A stretch of 64,000 nucleotides of DNA from Nocardia sp. NBC_00565 (GTDB lineage: Bacteria > Actinomycetota > Actinomycetes > Mycobacteriales > Mycobacteriaceae). Below are positions 17,971-27,221 of this stretch, piece after piece (position 1 is the first letter of the stretch; each line of letters begins with the position of its first letter). The stretch covers positions 2,356,001 to 2,420,000 of the forward strand of contig NZ_CP107785.1 of the NCBI RefSeq assembly GCF_036345915.1, written 5' to 3'. A model generated the notes under the pieces. That model made no database searches. It was not told where the DNA came from and saw only the letters and a list, made by a program, of their open reading frames with translations. A program made the position numbers and the translations under genes.

Positions 17971-19173
17971 ATGACAGATTCGAACAAGACAGCAGCTGTC
18001 ATCGTCGCGGGCGTGCGAACCCCGATCGGGACGGCTTTCAAGGGCACCCTCCGCGACACCACCGCGATGGAACTCGCGCAGATCGTCGTAGCGGAAGCCC
18101 TGCGCCGATCCACCCTCGCACCGGCTCAGGTCGATGACATCATTCTGGCCGAGTCGAACTACGGTGGCGGTGATATCGCCCGGTATGCGGCGGTCACCGC
18201 CGGGATGCCGCAGGTTCCTGGGCAAGCGGTGAATCGGCATTGCGCAGGCAGCCTGACCGCGATCGGCACCGCCGCCGCGCAGATCGTCGCGGGGGCCGAG
18301 CGGGTCATCATCGCCGGCGGCGTGAACTCGCAGTCGACCAGTCCGATGCAGCAGTTCCGGACGCCCGGAACGATCGATGAATTCACCGAGCAGTGGATGC
18401 CGCCGACGCATCCGGACAGCCCGGAGGCGCCGAACATGGATATGTCGATCACGGTCGGCTGGAACACCGCCAAGAAGGTGGGGATCACCCGCGAGGAGAT
18501 GGACGCGTGGGCGTTTCGCTCGCATCAGCGGGCCGTCGCGGCGATCGATTCCGGTGTGTTCGATGACGAGATCGTCCCGGTGAAGGCACTGCAGGCCGAC
18601 GGTTCACAGGTGGACTTCACGGTCGACGAGCATCCGCGCCGGGCCACCAGCCTCGAGAAGCTGGCCGGTTTGAAGGTGCTGCACCCGGAAATCGAGGGGT
18701 TCTCCATCACCGCGGGCACGGCCAGCGGCATCAACGATGCGGCGGCCGCGGTCGTCGTCGTCGACTCCGAGCTGGCGCGCGAACAGGGCCTCGAGGCGCT
18801 GGCCACGGTCACCGCATGGGCGTCGACCGCGATCGATCCGGCGAACACGGGACTCGCGGTACTGGATGTCATCCCGAAAGTGCTGAAGCGCGGTGGCATC
18901 TCGATCTCCGATGTCGCGCTCTGGGAGATCAACGAAGCCTTCGCGTCCGTGCCCCTGGCAGCATGCAAGACGCTCGGTATTGATGACGAGATCGTCAACA
19001 CGGCGGGAAGTGGTTGCAGCCTCGGTCACCCGGTCGCGGCGTCGGGTGCGCGGATGATCGTCACTCTGGTGCACGAGCTGCGGCGACGTGGCGGTGGCTA
19101 TGGCGTGGCGGCCATGTGTGCTGGTGGCGGGCAGGCGGGAGCGGTGCTCATCAATGTTGGGGCGCCCGCGTGA
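17971..19173 (+). CDS. Acetyl-CoA acetyltransferase (thiolase)
   Basis: 400-residue true thiolase that cleaves 3-oxoacyl-CoA to acetyl-CoA and a shortened acyl-CoA. Catalytic C91 in N-R-H-C-A-G-S-L, N-E-A-F-A-S-V-P, S-L-G-H-P-V-A-A-S-G and the C-terminal C-A-G-G-G-Q-A-G-A loop are all present, in contrast to the two Cys-less homologues upstream. ATG follows AAAGGAAAA. It ends the first rightward block; the next promoter-like sequence follows within 15 bp. Confidence 0.9.
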   Translation: MTDSNKTAAVIVAGVRTPIGTAFKGTLRDTTAMELAQIVVAEALRRSTLAPAQVDDIILAESNYGGGDIARYAAVTAGMPQVPGQAVNRHCAGSLTAIGTAAAQIVAGAERVIIAGGVNSQSTSPMQQFRTPGTIDEFTEQWMPPTHPDSPEAPNMDMSITVGWNTAKKVGITREEMDAWAFRSHQRAVAAIDSGVFDDEIVPVKALQADGSQVDFTVDEHPRRATSLEKLAGLKVLHPEIEGFSITAGTASGINDAAAAVVVVDSELAREQGLEALATVTAWASTAIDPANTGLAVLDVIPKVLKRGGISISDVALWEINEAFASVPLAACKTLGIDDEIVNTAGSGCSLGHPVAASGARMIVTLVHELRRRGGGYGVAAMCAGGGQAGAVLINVGAPA

Positions 19174-19187
19174 TCCGAGATAGAAAT

Positions 19188-19201
19188 TGACAATACTGTC
19201 A
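19188..19201. promoter_or_regulatory. Operator-like repeat TGACA-N4-TGTCA
   Basis: TGACAATACTGTCA is a perfect 5-bp inverted repeat with a 4-bp spacer, followed by GAT as at 5891. A TTGACA -35-like hexamer (19187-19192) is embedded in it, about 90 bp before the hydrolase GTG at 19282. It is probably a repressor site controlling the second rightward block. Confidence 0.5.
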
Positions 19202-19281
19202 GATATGGTTGAGGTGTTTTGTCGAGCCAGGCGGCACCGAGACCTGGACGGTTGGCAATGGCATAGAAGGGAACGGTCGCA

Positions 19282-20169
19282 GTGCGGCACCTGAAGCTGA
19301 ACTTGCCCGGCGCCGGCCTGCGCCTGGCAGCGGACCAATGGACGCCGGGCCGGGTTGGCGAAGGTCGGGGCGTGGTGTTGTTGCTGCACGGTGGCGGCCA
19401 GACGCGATATTCGTGGCACCGGACCGGCGCGCTCCTGGCCGAAGCCGGCTGGGTGGCCTATGCGATCGATCTGCGCGGCCACGGTGACAGCGACTGGCAC
19501 CATGGCGGCGACTACAGCGTCGCCGCGAACGTCGACGATGTCCGTGCGCTGGTCGCCCATGTGCGACATGAGTATCCGGGTCTGCCGATCGCGTTGGTCG
19601 GTGCGTCGCTCGGCGGGAAAGTCTCGCTGATCGCGGTCGGCGAGGATACCGGTTTGGCCGATGCGATCGTACTGGTCGATATCGCGGTGCGGGTCGAAGT
19701 CACCGGCGGTCTTCGGGTTCGTGACTTCATGATGAGCGCGCCGAACGGGTTCGCCTCGCTCGAGGAAGCCTCGGCGCGGATCGCGGCCTACAACCCGCAT
19801 CGCAAGCGTCCGGCCGGGGTCGATGGACTGAAGAAGAACCTGCGCTTTCGCGAGGGGCGCTGGCACTGGCACTGGGATCCCGCGATGTTGCGATCGCCGG
19901 ACGCCGACGGCGATATGCCGGTCAGCAAGGAGATCTACGAGCGGGCCAAGCGGGCGGCGCAGCAGATCACCTGTCCCGTCCTGCTCGTGCGTGGCCAACT
20001 CTCCGACGTCGTCTCCGATGAAGGGGTCGCCGAGATGCGCGAACTGATACCGCACTCGCTGGTCACCGATGTCCGCGAAGTCGGTCACATGGTGGCAGGC
20101 GACGACAACAACGTCTTCACCGCGAGCCTGCTCGACTACCTCGACTCATCGATGCCGGCGAGCAGGTAA
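19282..20169 (+). CDS. Alpha/beta hydrolase
   Basis: 295 residues. Oxyanion H-G-G-G-Q-T-R-Y-S-W, nucleophile G-A-S-L-G-G-K, a later R-G-Q-L-S-D-V acid and E-V-G-H-M-V-A-G-D histidine make a complete triad. Its cap region (residues about 140-215) is rich in basic residues. GTG start lies behind GGAACGG. It begins a block with the flavin reductase and acyl-CoA dehydrogenase and may hydrolyse an ester, lactone or CoA thioester of the pathway; the substrate is unknown. Confidence 0.85.
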   Translation: MRHLKLNLPGAGLRLAADQWTPGRVGEGRGVVLLLHGGGQTRYSWHRTGALLAEAGWVAYAIDLRGHGDSDWHHGGDYSVAANVDDVRALVAHVRHEYPGLPIALVGASLGGKVSLIAVGEDTGLADAIVLVDIAVRVEVTGGLRVRDFMMSAPNGFASLEEASARIAAYNPHRKRPAGVDGLKKNLRFREGRWHWHWDPAMLRSPDADGDMPVSKEIYERAKRAAQQITCPVLLVRGQLSDVVSDEGVAEMRELIPHSLVTDVREVGHMVAGDDNNVFTASLLDYLDSSMPASR

Positions 20170-20200
20170 CCGTGCATTCGATCCGAAAGGAATCACCACA

Positions 20201-20785
20201 ATGACACTCGACGCCACTGCGGCAAACAAGGTCCTGGGCGGACTGCGCCCATTTCCGGTCGCGGTCACCACGATCGAAGGCGGATTCGCCAACGGACTCA
20301 TGAGCCTGTCCGCGGGCGCGGCGAGCATCGTGCCCGAATTGCCCAGGGCCACAGTAAGTCTCACCAAGTACAACAAGACCCATGAGATGCTGCTCAACTC
20401 CGGTGTCTTCGTGATGCACCTGCTGAGTGCCGCTCCCGAGCAGGTGGACAAGTCGCTCGAGATCCTGATGACGCTCGGTGGCAGCTCGGGTCGCGACGGC
20501 GACAAACTCTCGAAGCTGCGCACCAAGACCGGAGTGACCGGAGCGCCGATTCTGCTCGACGCGCACAGTTACGTCGAAGCCCGGGTCATCGCCACCCTGG
20601 ACGTCGAAGAGAACACCATCTTCGTCGGCGATGTGGTCGCGGCGGAGATCCTCCACGAGGGTGAACGCCTCCGGATCGGCGAGGCATGGGGCAAACTGCC
20701 CGCCGACTGGATCGAACAGTACGAGACCAACCACATTCCGCAGCTGGAGAGTGCCCGCTCCTACCGTGCGGGCGAGAAGGTCTGA
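20201..20785 (+). CDS. Flavin reductase-like FMN-binding protein
   Basis: 194-residue split-barrel flavin reductase family protein. It has a characteristic N-terminal R-P-F-P-V-A-V-T-T, an F-V-M-H-L-L segment and an E-A-R-V-I-A-T-L-D-V-E strand. Such proteins reduce FMN or FAD with NAD(P)H for a two-component monooxygenase. No classical HpaB- or HsaA-like monooxygenase is adjacent; the acyl-CoA dehydrogenase-fold gene next door or the LLM oxidoreductase at 21997 are possible partners. The GAAAGG ribosome-binding site precedes the ATG. Confidence 0.8.
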   Translation: MTLDATAANKVLGGLRPFPVAVTTIEGGFANGLMSLSAGAASIVPELPRATVSLTKYNKTHEMLLNSGVFVMHLLSAAPEQVDKSLEILMTLGGSSGRDGDKLSKLRTKTGVTGAPILLDAHSYVEARVIATLDVEENTIFVGDVVAAEILHEGERLRIGEAWGKLPADWIEQYETNHIPQLESARSYRAGEKV

Positions 20786-20792
20786 TCAGCCG

Positions 20793-21983
20793 ATGTCATC
20801 GCTGACCTCCGATCGTGTCGAGGCCGGGCAGCTCACGGGCGCGTGGGAGCTGCCCGAAGAGTTCCGGATGCTGCGCGACACCGTGCGACGGTTCATGGAG
20901 ACCGAGGTGCATCCGCTGGAGGAGCACCTGCCGCACGATGCCACGGGATTACCGCGCGAGCAGCTGATCCCGTTGCAGGACAAGGCTCGTCGGCTGGGAC
21001 TGTGGGCCATGCAGACTCCCGAGGAGTTCGGCGGAGCCGGATTGAGCGTGCTCGGGCAGGTTGTGGTGGCCGAAGAGGCCGCAAAATGCCGGATGGGCGC
21101 ATTCTTTCCGGCGCTCGGCGCATTCGGTGGAAACCCGCCGAACGTGATGTTCAAGGCGACGCCCCAGCAGTTCGCCAAGTACGCGCGGCCGATCATCGAC
21201 GGCACCGGCACCAAGGCCTACACGGCGATCAGCGAGGCATCGGGCGGGTCGGACCCGGCCCGCGCGATCAAACTCAAGGCCACCCGCGACGGTGACCACT
21301 ACGTGCTCAATGGCGCGAAAATGTGGACCAGTCACGCCGACAGCGCCGACTGGGGTGTGGTCTACGCGCGCACCGGGGAGGGGCGCGGTGGCATCTCCTG
21401 CTTCATCGTCGAGAAGGACACCCCGGGTCTGTCATTCCGCCGGATCGGTGTGATGGCCTCGTTCTCGCCGTTCGAAGTGCATTTCGACGATGTGCGCATC
21501 CCGGCCGAGAACATGATCGGCGCAGAGGGCAAAGGGTTTGCCCTGGCCAGCGACTTCCTGATCTACGGCCGGATCATCTATCCGGCCGGACCGATCGGCA
21601 TCGCCCAGACCGCGCTGGATATGGCCTGCCGGTGGGCGAAGGACCGCGACGTATTCGGCGGCAAGCTCGCCGAGAAGCAAGGCATCCAATGGATGCTGGT
21701 CGACAGCGAGGTCGAGCTGCGCGCGGCTCGGCTGCTGATGTACCAGGCCGCGTGGAATGCCGATCTCGGCAAGGACGTGAAGGTCGACGCGTCGGTCGCG
21801 AAGCTGTACGGCACCGAGGTCGCGTTCCGGGTCGTGGATCGGTGCATCCAGATTCACGGCGCGCTCGGCCTGGCCGATGAACTGCCGTTGGAGCGGTGGT
21901 TCCGGGACTTGCGCGTGAAGCGTCTGGGGGAGGGGGCGACCGAGGTACAGCGGGTGGTTGTCGCCAGGAAACTACTCGAGTGA
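20793..21983 (+). CDS. Acyl-CoA dehydrogenase
   Basis: 396 residues with the acyl-CoA dehydrogenase fold: A-I-S-E-A-S-G-G-S-D-P-A, L-N-G-A-K-M-W-T-S-H-A, Q-I-H-G-A-L-G-L-A-D-E-L and a C-terminal G-E-G-A-T-E-V-Q-R. The ATG (M-S-S-L-T-S-D-R) is 7 bp after the flavin reductase stop. The spacing and G-L-A-D-E-L-P-L motif resemble dehydrogenases acting on bulky or branched acyl-CoAs. Desaturation of a pathway CoA ester is the expected job. Confidence 0.87.
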   Translation: MSSLTSDRVEAGQLTGAWELPEEFRMLRDTVRRFMETEVHPLEEHLPHDATGLPREQLIPLQDKARRLGLWAMQTPEEFGGAGLSVLGQVVVAEEAAKCRMGAFFPALGAFGGNPPNVMFKATPQQFAKYARPIIDGTGTKAYTAISEASGGSDPARAIKLKATRDGDHYVLNGAKMWTSHADSADWGVVYARTGEGRGGISCFIVEKDTPGLSFRRIGVMASFSPFEVHFDDVRIPAENMIGAEGKGFALASDFLIYGRIIYPAGPIGIAQTALDMACRWAKDRDVFGGKLAEKQGIQWMLVDSEVELRAARLLMYQAAWNADLGKDVKVDASVAKLYGTEVAFRVVDRCIQIHGALGLADELPLERWFRDLRVKRLGEGATEVQRVVVARKLLE

Positions 21984-21996
21984 AGACAGGTATGTG

Positions 21997-22920
21997 ATGA
22001 ATCTGAAGTTCAATCTGATGTTCCCGATGCGGGCGGTCAAGCATTACCCGCGCTGGATCGGCGAGTCCAGTCTCGGCGCCGTGGCAAAGTTCGTCGAGGA
22101 CGCGGGATTCGACGCTTTGTCCATGAGTGAGCATCCCTATCCGGATAAGCAATGGCTCGCCAACGGCGGGCACCATGCGTTCGATCCGTTCGTGTCGCTG
22201 AGCATCGCGGCCGAGGCCACCCGGGACCTGCGGCTCATCACCTATGTGATGGTCGCCGGATACCGGAACCCCTATCTGGGTGCGAAATCGGCGGCCAGTC
22301 TGGACCTGCTGTCCGGCGGCCGACTGACGCTCGGTCTCGCGGCCGGTTACCTGAAATCGGAATTCGATGCCCTCGGCGCGGATTTCGCGCGACGCGGCAA
22401 ACTTCTCGACGAAGCCATCCTCGCGATGCGGGCGACGTGGGCGGGCGCCGAACACGATGGCCCGGAGTTCGGTGTGCCAGGCCACATTTCGCTGCCCGCA
22501 CCCGCCCAGCCGAATGGCCCGCCGATCTGGATCGGCGGCAACAGCACGGCCGCGCGACGGCGCGCGGTCGAACTCGGGGACGGCTGGATGCCGATGGGAC
22601 AGTCGGCCGAGATGGCGAAGATCACCAGGACGCCGCCGCTGGAAGATATCGCCACGCTACGGACGATGATCGCGGACCAGAACGCGCGACGATCCGAGGC
22701 CGGGAAGCCTGCTATCGACATCTCGTTCGTGCCGTTCGAAGCGAACCTGCTGCACAGCGGTGACAGTACGGCGTTCTGTGACGCCGTGGAGCCGCTGCTC
22801 GCGGAGTACACGGAGGCCGGTGTCACCTGGATCACGGTCGAGCCGGCCAGCCGCAGCATCGACGATTTCTACCGTGACGTGTCCTTGATCGCCGACCGCT
22901 TGATCAAGCGGAGCCGGTGA
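21997..22920 (+). CDS. LLM-class flavin/F420-dependent oxidoreductase
   Basis: 307-residue luciferase-like TIM barrel. Typical features are G-F-D-A-L-S-M-S-E-H, A-A-E-A-T-R-D-L-R-L, the A-A-S-L-D-L-L-S-G-G-R-L-T-L-G motif and I-W-I-G-G-N-S. In actinobacteria this family usually uses F420 and often reduces or oxidises CoA- or steroid-type substrates. ATG at 21997 (M-N-L-K-F-N) was preferred over an adjacent in-frame GTG. It lies within the rightward operon. Confidence 0.85.
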   Translation: MNLKFNLMFPMRAVKHYPRWIGESSLGAVAKFVEDAGFDALSMSEHPYPDKQWLANGGHHAFDPFVSLSIAAEATRDLRLITYVMVAGYRNPYLGAKSAASLDLLSGGRLTLGLAAGYLKSEFDALGADFARRGKLLDEAILAMRATWAGAEHDGPEFGVPGHISLPAPAQPNGPPIWIGGNSTAARRRAVELGDGWMPMGQSAEMAKITRTPPLEDIATLRTMIADQNARRSEAGKPAIDISFVPFEANLLHSGDSTAFCDAVEPLLAEYTEAGVTWITVEPASRSIDDFYRDVSLIADRLIKRSR

Positions 22921-22929
22921 GAGCTGTCG

Positions 22930-23517
22930 ATGGTTTCTCAGCTGCCCGATATCAATACCGGCACCACACCTGGATATGTCGAGTTGGCCGCGGCCTTCCG
23001 CAACCTGCAGTCGGCACTGTGCGCGGCAGCACCGCCGGTGCCGATCCTGCGTCACCTGATTCGTGAATTCGCCTCCACCGCAGCAGAACTGGAGTGCTAT
23101 CGAGTTCCTGAGCCGGACCGGCCCGCGCAGCGGCGTATCTCCCCGGAGGTGGTACATCCGGCAATCATTCCGTACATCATGAGCAGAATCGACGATTCGA
23201 CCGCGGAGGCCGTCGTGGAATTCACCGACGCCCACCTCGGTGGCAACGGTGCGGTCCATGGTGGGCACATCCCGGCGATGTTCGACGATCTGCTGGGCAT
23301 ATTCGTCGGGATGAAAGCCCAACCCGGTTCGCGCACCGCCTATCTGAAAGTGAACTATCGCCGGATCACGCCGATCAATCGGCCGCTGCGCGTGGACGTG
23401 TCGATCGACCGGGTCGAGGGCCGCAAAACCTTCATCTCCGGTCGACTGCTGGACGACGGTGAGCTGTGTGCGGAAGCCGAGGCGCTATTCGTGCGTCTGC
23501 TGCCCGGACAACCGTAA
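22930..23517 (+). CDS. PaaI-like hotdog thioesterase
   Basis: 195 residues ending in a hotdog fold: G-N-G-A-V-H-G-G-H-I-P-A-M-F-D-D-L-L-G is the acyl-CoA thioesterase signature, followed by Y-L-K-V-N-Y-R-R-I-T-P-I-N. The first 80 residues are a less conserved extension. As last gene of the block it could release CoA from dead-end intermediates. It is convergent with the tetR gene at 23635. Confidence 0.8.
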   Translation: MVSQLPDINTGTTPGYVELAAAFRNLQSALCAAAPPVPILRHLIREFASTAAELECYRVPEPDRPAQRRISPEVVHPAIIPYIMSRIDDSTAEAVVEFTDAHLGGNGAVHGGHIPAMFDDLLGIFVGMKAQPGSRTAYLKVNYRRITPINRPLRVDVSIDRVEGRKTFISGRLLDDGELCAEAEALFVRLLPGQP

Positions 23518-23634
23518 GTCGGATCCGGGCGGTCGAGCAGTACACCCACCACAACATGGACCCATTGATCTGCTGACGGGCCAGCGCAGGGGGACCTCCC
23601 ACAGCTGTGGACTTCAAGTTCCGGATCGGTCGGG

Positions 23635-24276
23635 TCATGGGCGCTCAGCTTTGTTGAGCATCCAGTCGGGCAATGTCGCGACGACGATGTCGAGCACAAA
23701 ATCGTTACTGACCGCCGGATTGTCCAGAGCCTTCTCGATGACACCGGCGTACGCGTGCGCGACGAAGGATGCGTGCAGATCTATCGCCGCCAGGTAGCGG
23801 GTGGATCCCGCGCGGACACCATCGATTTCGGGTATCTGTCGCACCGACGTCAGGATGGAGTGTCGTACCGCGTCGAAGAAGTGGTCGCCGAGCAGCACAT
23901 AGAGCTCTGGATGCACTCGGCCGGTGACAGTATCGCGATAGATGGACCCATTGCGGTGGACGTGCTCGAGTATCGCCCCGAGACTGTGCCGCACCGCGAC
24001 GGAAAGGTCGACATCCGATTGGGCGCTCTCGGCCCGCATCTGGTCACCGATCTCATCCAGTTCGGCGGTCAGCGCCTGCTTCAACAGCTCCACTGGCGAT
24101 CCGGCGTAGTTGTAAAAGGTACGACGTGTCACCCCGGCCCGCTCGCACAACGCTGTGATCGTCACCTGGTCTATCGGCTGCTCCGCCGCCACCTCCAAGA
24201 TCGCACGTGACAGTGCTGCCCGGCTTCGTATCGACCGAGGGTCTGCCCCACGGTCGCGCCCCGGCCTGCGTTCCAT
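23635..24276 (-). CDS. TetR-family regulator of the adjacent MFS gene
   Basis: 213 residues. The N-terminal helix-turn-helix reads Q-V-T-I-T-A-L-C-E-R-A-G-V-T-R-R-T-F-Y-N-Y-A, followed by a helical ligand-binding domain. I chose ATG at 24276 (M-E-R-R-P-G-R-D); an in-frame GTG at 24300 is an alternative. It diverges from an MFS transporter gene across a 32-bp near-palindrome, the classical layout of a TetR repressor with its efflux target. Confidence 0.85.
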   Translation of the reverse strand: MERRPGRDRGADPRSIRSRAALSRAILEVAAEQPIDQVTITALCERAGVTRRTFYNYAGSPVELLKQALTAELDEIGDQMRAESAQSDVDLSVAVRHSLGAILEHVHRNGSIYRDTVTGRVHPELYVLLGDHFFDAVRHSILTSVRQIPEIDGVRAGSTRYLAAIDLHASFVAHAYAGVIEKALDNPAVSNDFVLDIVVATLPDWMLNKAERP

Positions 24277-24309
24277 GGCTGCCAGCCTACGAGAGGGCAC
24301 CGCACATCC

Positions 24310-24341
24310 CCCAACTATTACACAGTTGTATATTAGTTGGG
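24310..24341. promoter_or_regulatory. 32-bp operator palindrome between tetR and MFS gene
   Basis: The outer arms CCCAACTA and TAGTTGGG are perfect inverted repeats, and most inner bases also pair symmetrically. TATATT (24329-24334) inside it could be the -10 box of the MFS promoter. Binding here would block both divergent genes. Confidence 0.6.
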
Positions 24342-24371
24342 ATGGGTGCCGATGAAACGAGGTTGTGCGTC

Positions 24372-25844
24372 ATGACTCGCACGGATGCGAAAGTTCGACA
24401 AGCGGTGCTACTACCCGCATTGGTGTTGTTGGGCGTGGTCTCCACTGCAGTAGGCAGCTTGGGCGCGCCCCTGTTACCGACGATTGTGACCGACCTACAC
24501 GTGTCGTTGGCGACATCCCAATGGGCACTGACCATTTCACTGGTTGCCGGGGCCGTAGCCGCCCCGCTTCTAGGACGACTCGGTGATGGGCGTCGCCGCC
24601 GAGAGACGATCCTCTGCGCGTTGGCTGTTGTCGCGTCGGGATGCGTATTGTCGGCACTGCCGCTGGGTTTCGAATGGCTGCTGGTCGGTCGCGCCTTGCA
24701 AGGCGTGGGGCTCGGGCTCGTTCCGCTCGCGATCACTGCCGCCCGTGACGGACTGCCAAAACGTAAGCAAGCGTCGGGTATTGCCTTGATCGGCGTCACC
24801 ACCGCGGCAGGACTAGGGATCGGGTACCCCGTCGCCGGGCTGATCACTGCCTACGGTGGACTGTCGGCAGCGTTCTGGTTCGGCGCCGCACTGACCGTGG
24901 TCACCATTGCCGTGGCCGCCTGGGCACTGCCGCCCAACCCCGACCGGCAACCGCGTCGCCTGGATGCCGTCGGCCTCGCCCTGCTCGGAGTGGCCATCGT
25001 GGCCCTCCTGCTGGCGTGTTCACAAGGCCCACAGTGGGGTTGGACATCGCCGGCGCTGGCATCAGCCGTCGTGGTCACCGTTATCGCCACTTGCGCCTGG
25101 ATATGGTGGGAGCTTCGCCACAGCACCCCCCTGGTCGATGTCAGACTGCTCCGGCATCCTTCTGTACTCGCAGCCGATGTCATGGTCGTGCTGGTCGGAG
25201 CCGGAATCTACCCACTGCTGTCGCTCGTCGTCCGCTACACCCGAACACCGACCAACGTCGGCTACGGCTACGGTTACTCCGCCGCCCTCGCCGGCGTGAT
25301 GCTCGTGCCGTACTCGGTCGGGAGTTTCCTCGCCAGTCGGCTGGCTGTCCGAGCCATGCGTCGATTCTCGTTGGAAGCACTCACCGCCGCCAGTAGCGCT
25401 GTTCTCATCGCCTCCATGGTGCTGTTTCTCACCACCCGCGCGCACCTTGTGCTGCTGCTGATGTCCATGGGGTTGGCAGGATTCGGCATCGGTGTTGTCT
25501 TTGCCGTCAACCCAGCCCAGATCCACCGAGGGGTCCCGCCGCACGAGACCGGAAGCGCCAACAGCTTCTACCAAGTCCTCCGATACGTCGGTTACTCCGT
25601 CGGCAGCGCGCTCAGCGCGACCCTCCTTGCCACGCACACTCCCGACAGCGCCGACATACCCACTGAAAACGGCTACGCCGCAGCAGCTTGGACAGGAATC
25701 ATCGCCCTTGCCGTCGCCGTCGCCGCGGCTCTGCTCCTCAACCTCAACACCAAGAAGCGCAAAGGCGTCGACGCAGAACACGGCACGAGCCGCCCAACGC
25801 CTGACGGTGAGCTACTCACGCCCGCACTGGCACCTCTGAGATAA
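24372..25844 (+). CDS. MFS efflux transporter (DHA2-like)
   Basis: 490-residue membrane protein with about 14 hydrophobic segments. The loop 2-3 motif A reads L-G-R-L-G-D-G-R-R-R-R, and motif C-like G-I-G-Y-P-V-A-G is seen near segment 5. Length and segment number fit the drug:H+ antiporter-2 group. ATG at 24372 has GAGG upstream; ATG at 24342, directly abutting the operator, would allow a leaderless start. Exported compound unknown, possibly an aromatic or toxic intermediate. Confidence 0.85.
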   Translation: MTRTDAKVRQAVLLPALVLLGVVSTAVGSLGAPLLPTIVTDLHVSLATSQWALTISLVAGAVAAPLLGRLGDGRRRRETILCALAVVASGCVLSALPLGFEWLLVGRALQGVGLGLVPLAITAARDGLPKRKQASGIALIGVTTAAGLGIGYPVAGLITAYGGLSAAFWFGAALTVVTIAVAAWALPPNPDRQPRRLDAVGLALLGVAIVALLLACSQGPQWGWTSPALASAVVVTVIATCAWIWWELRHSTPLVDVRLLRHPSVLAADVMVVLVGAGIYPLLSLVVRYTRTPTNVGYGYGYSAALAGVMLVPYSVGSFLASRLAVRAMRRFSLEALTAASSAVLIASMVLFLTTRAHLVLLLMSMGLAGFGIGVVFAVNPAQIHRGVPPHETGSANSFYQVLRYVGYSVGSALSATLLATHTPDSADIPTENGYAAAAWTGIIALAVAVAAALLLNLNTKKRKGVDAEHGTSRPTPDGELLTPALAPLR

Positions 25845-25853
25845 GGGATTCAT

Positions 25854-26060
25854 CGACACCGTCCGCGGACTGGTCTTCGTATATCTGGGCGATCGTCGGG
25901 GGCGTTTCGCGGTAACGCTGACCATCGCGCTGATGGGCGTATCGACGGTGCTGATCGGCCTGCTGCCCACCCAGGCGCTGATCGGCCGCGCTGCCCCGGT
26001 ATTGCTCGTGGTTGCGAGTTTCCGGGCCGGGTGCGCCGCCCCCGGACTCGATCCGTGGCG
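25854..26060 (+). pseudogene. Fragment of an MHS-type MFS transporter
   Basis: A short plus-strand stretch reads G-L-V-F-V-Y-L-G-D-R-R-G-R, then A-L-M-G-V-S-T-V-L-I-G-L-L-P-T. This matches the segment 2-3 region of metabolite:H+ symporters, but there is no start, and homology is lost after about 60 residues where the frame drifts into low-complexity sequence. It is a remnant beside another truncated gene. Confidence 0.55.
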
Positions 26061-26126
26061 AGGAGATCCGGTCCAGCATGGGCGAGATGACAGTCCCCAT
26101 CGGCCCGGAACAGCGAACCCCACGGG

Positions 26127-26938
26127 TCACACGGCGACCCATCCGTGCCCGGCAGAGCTCTGTCGCGCTGCGGTGACGATGCGCTGGACCCGAAGACCAT
26201 CGCTCAGATTCGGTACCTGCGGAGTCGATTTGCCGTCGAGGGCCGGCAGCCAGTCTTCGAGTAACAGCGCTAGCTGACGTGCGGCATTGTTACGCGCTCT
26301 GCCGTCGAAAGCCAGTGCGCCGGAGCGGGGTACGCGCGATGAGCCGGGCACTGCGGTCATCCCGGAGTCGTCTGTCGTCGCGGCCTGCAGTGTGCGTTCG
26401 AAGAGTGTGCCCGCCAGCGAAACGGCGCCGTCGCTTCCGGTGGCATCGAGCTGATACGCCGCCTTGGCGTGCAGGCTCATCGCGGTGATCGATACCGTGG
26501 CGACGACCCCCGATGCGAAACGGATCAGAATCGACGCCGTATCGTCCGCATCGACCCGGAGCACGGTGTCGTCCGGGCGTTGCCGGGTCGCCACCGTGGT
26601 GCGGACGTCCGCGCATATCTCACTGGGATCGCCGAACAGCCAGCACAGGTAATCCAGGTCGTGAGCGCCGAGTCCGAGCAGGTAGCCGCCGCCGTCGGCG
26701 CTGCGGTACATCCACTCCGATTGCAACGGGTGTGTCGGATGCCAGTAGTCGACCCGGGCGGTGACCCGCGCCGAATACGGAGAATCCGACGCCGATGATC
26801 CCGACTCGCACTCGATCAGCCATTCCAGCTCCCGCCATTGCGTCGTCCGCGGTGACTCTATCCGGGTCGCGATCAGCTGTGGCCGGAATTCGTGAACGCC
26901 GTTGACTGATGTGATCTGCGTCTCTACTATCGGTCGCT
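26127..26938 (-). pseudogene. Truncated Gfo/Idh/MocA oxidoreductase
   Basis: The minus frame from 26726 down reads A-D-G-G-G-Y-L-L-G-L-G-A-H-D-L-D-Y-L-C-W-L-F-G-D, typical of the C-terminal domain of Gfo/Idh/MocA dehydrogenases. Family-like sequence continues upstream to a TAG at about 26937 with no ATG or GTG at a sensible place, and the N-terminal Rossmann nucleotide-binding half is missing. About 270 residues remain. Loss of the cofactor domain makes it non-functional unless the TTG at 26726 is used for something else. Confidence 0.7.
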
Positions 26939-27221
26939 AGCCGGTCATTTCTAACACCGCGTTCACAGAAATGCAGGGTCCATGGATCCCGAATATTCCT
27001 CCAGATACGGCAGACGCGGCTGTGCTCGCAGGTCGCCGTTGTGCCTGACCTACGCGCCGGACGTCCGGGCCGATATCAACGCCACCTCCTGCCGTGTGCC
27101 CACGGTGGCGTCCGCTCGCATCGTCGCGACCTGCACCCGACACCGCCGATTCTCGGGCCTCGTCGGCCGGTGATGTCGGAGGCCTATTCGCATGCCGGAA
27201 ATCAACACCCAAGGAGATGCA

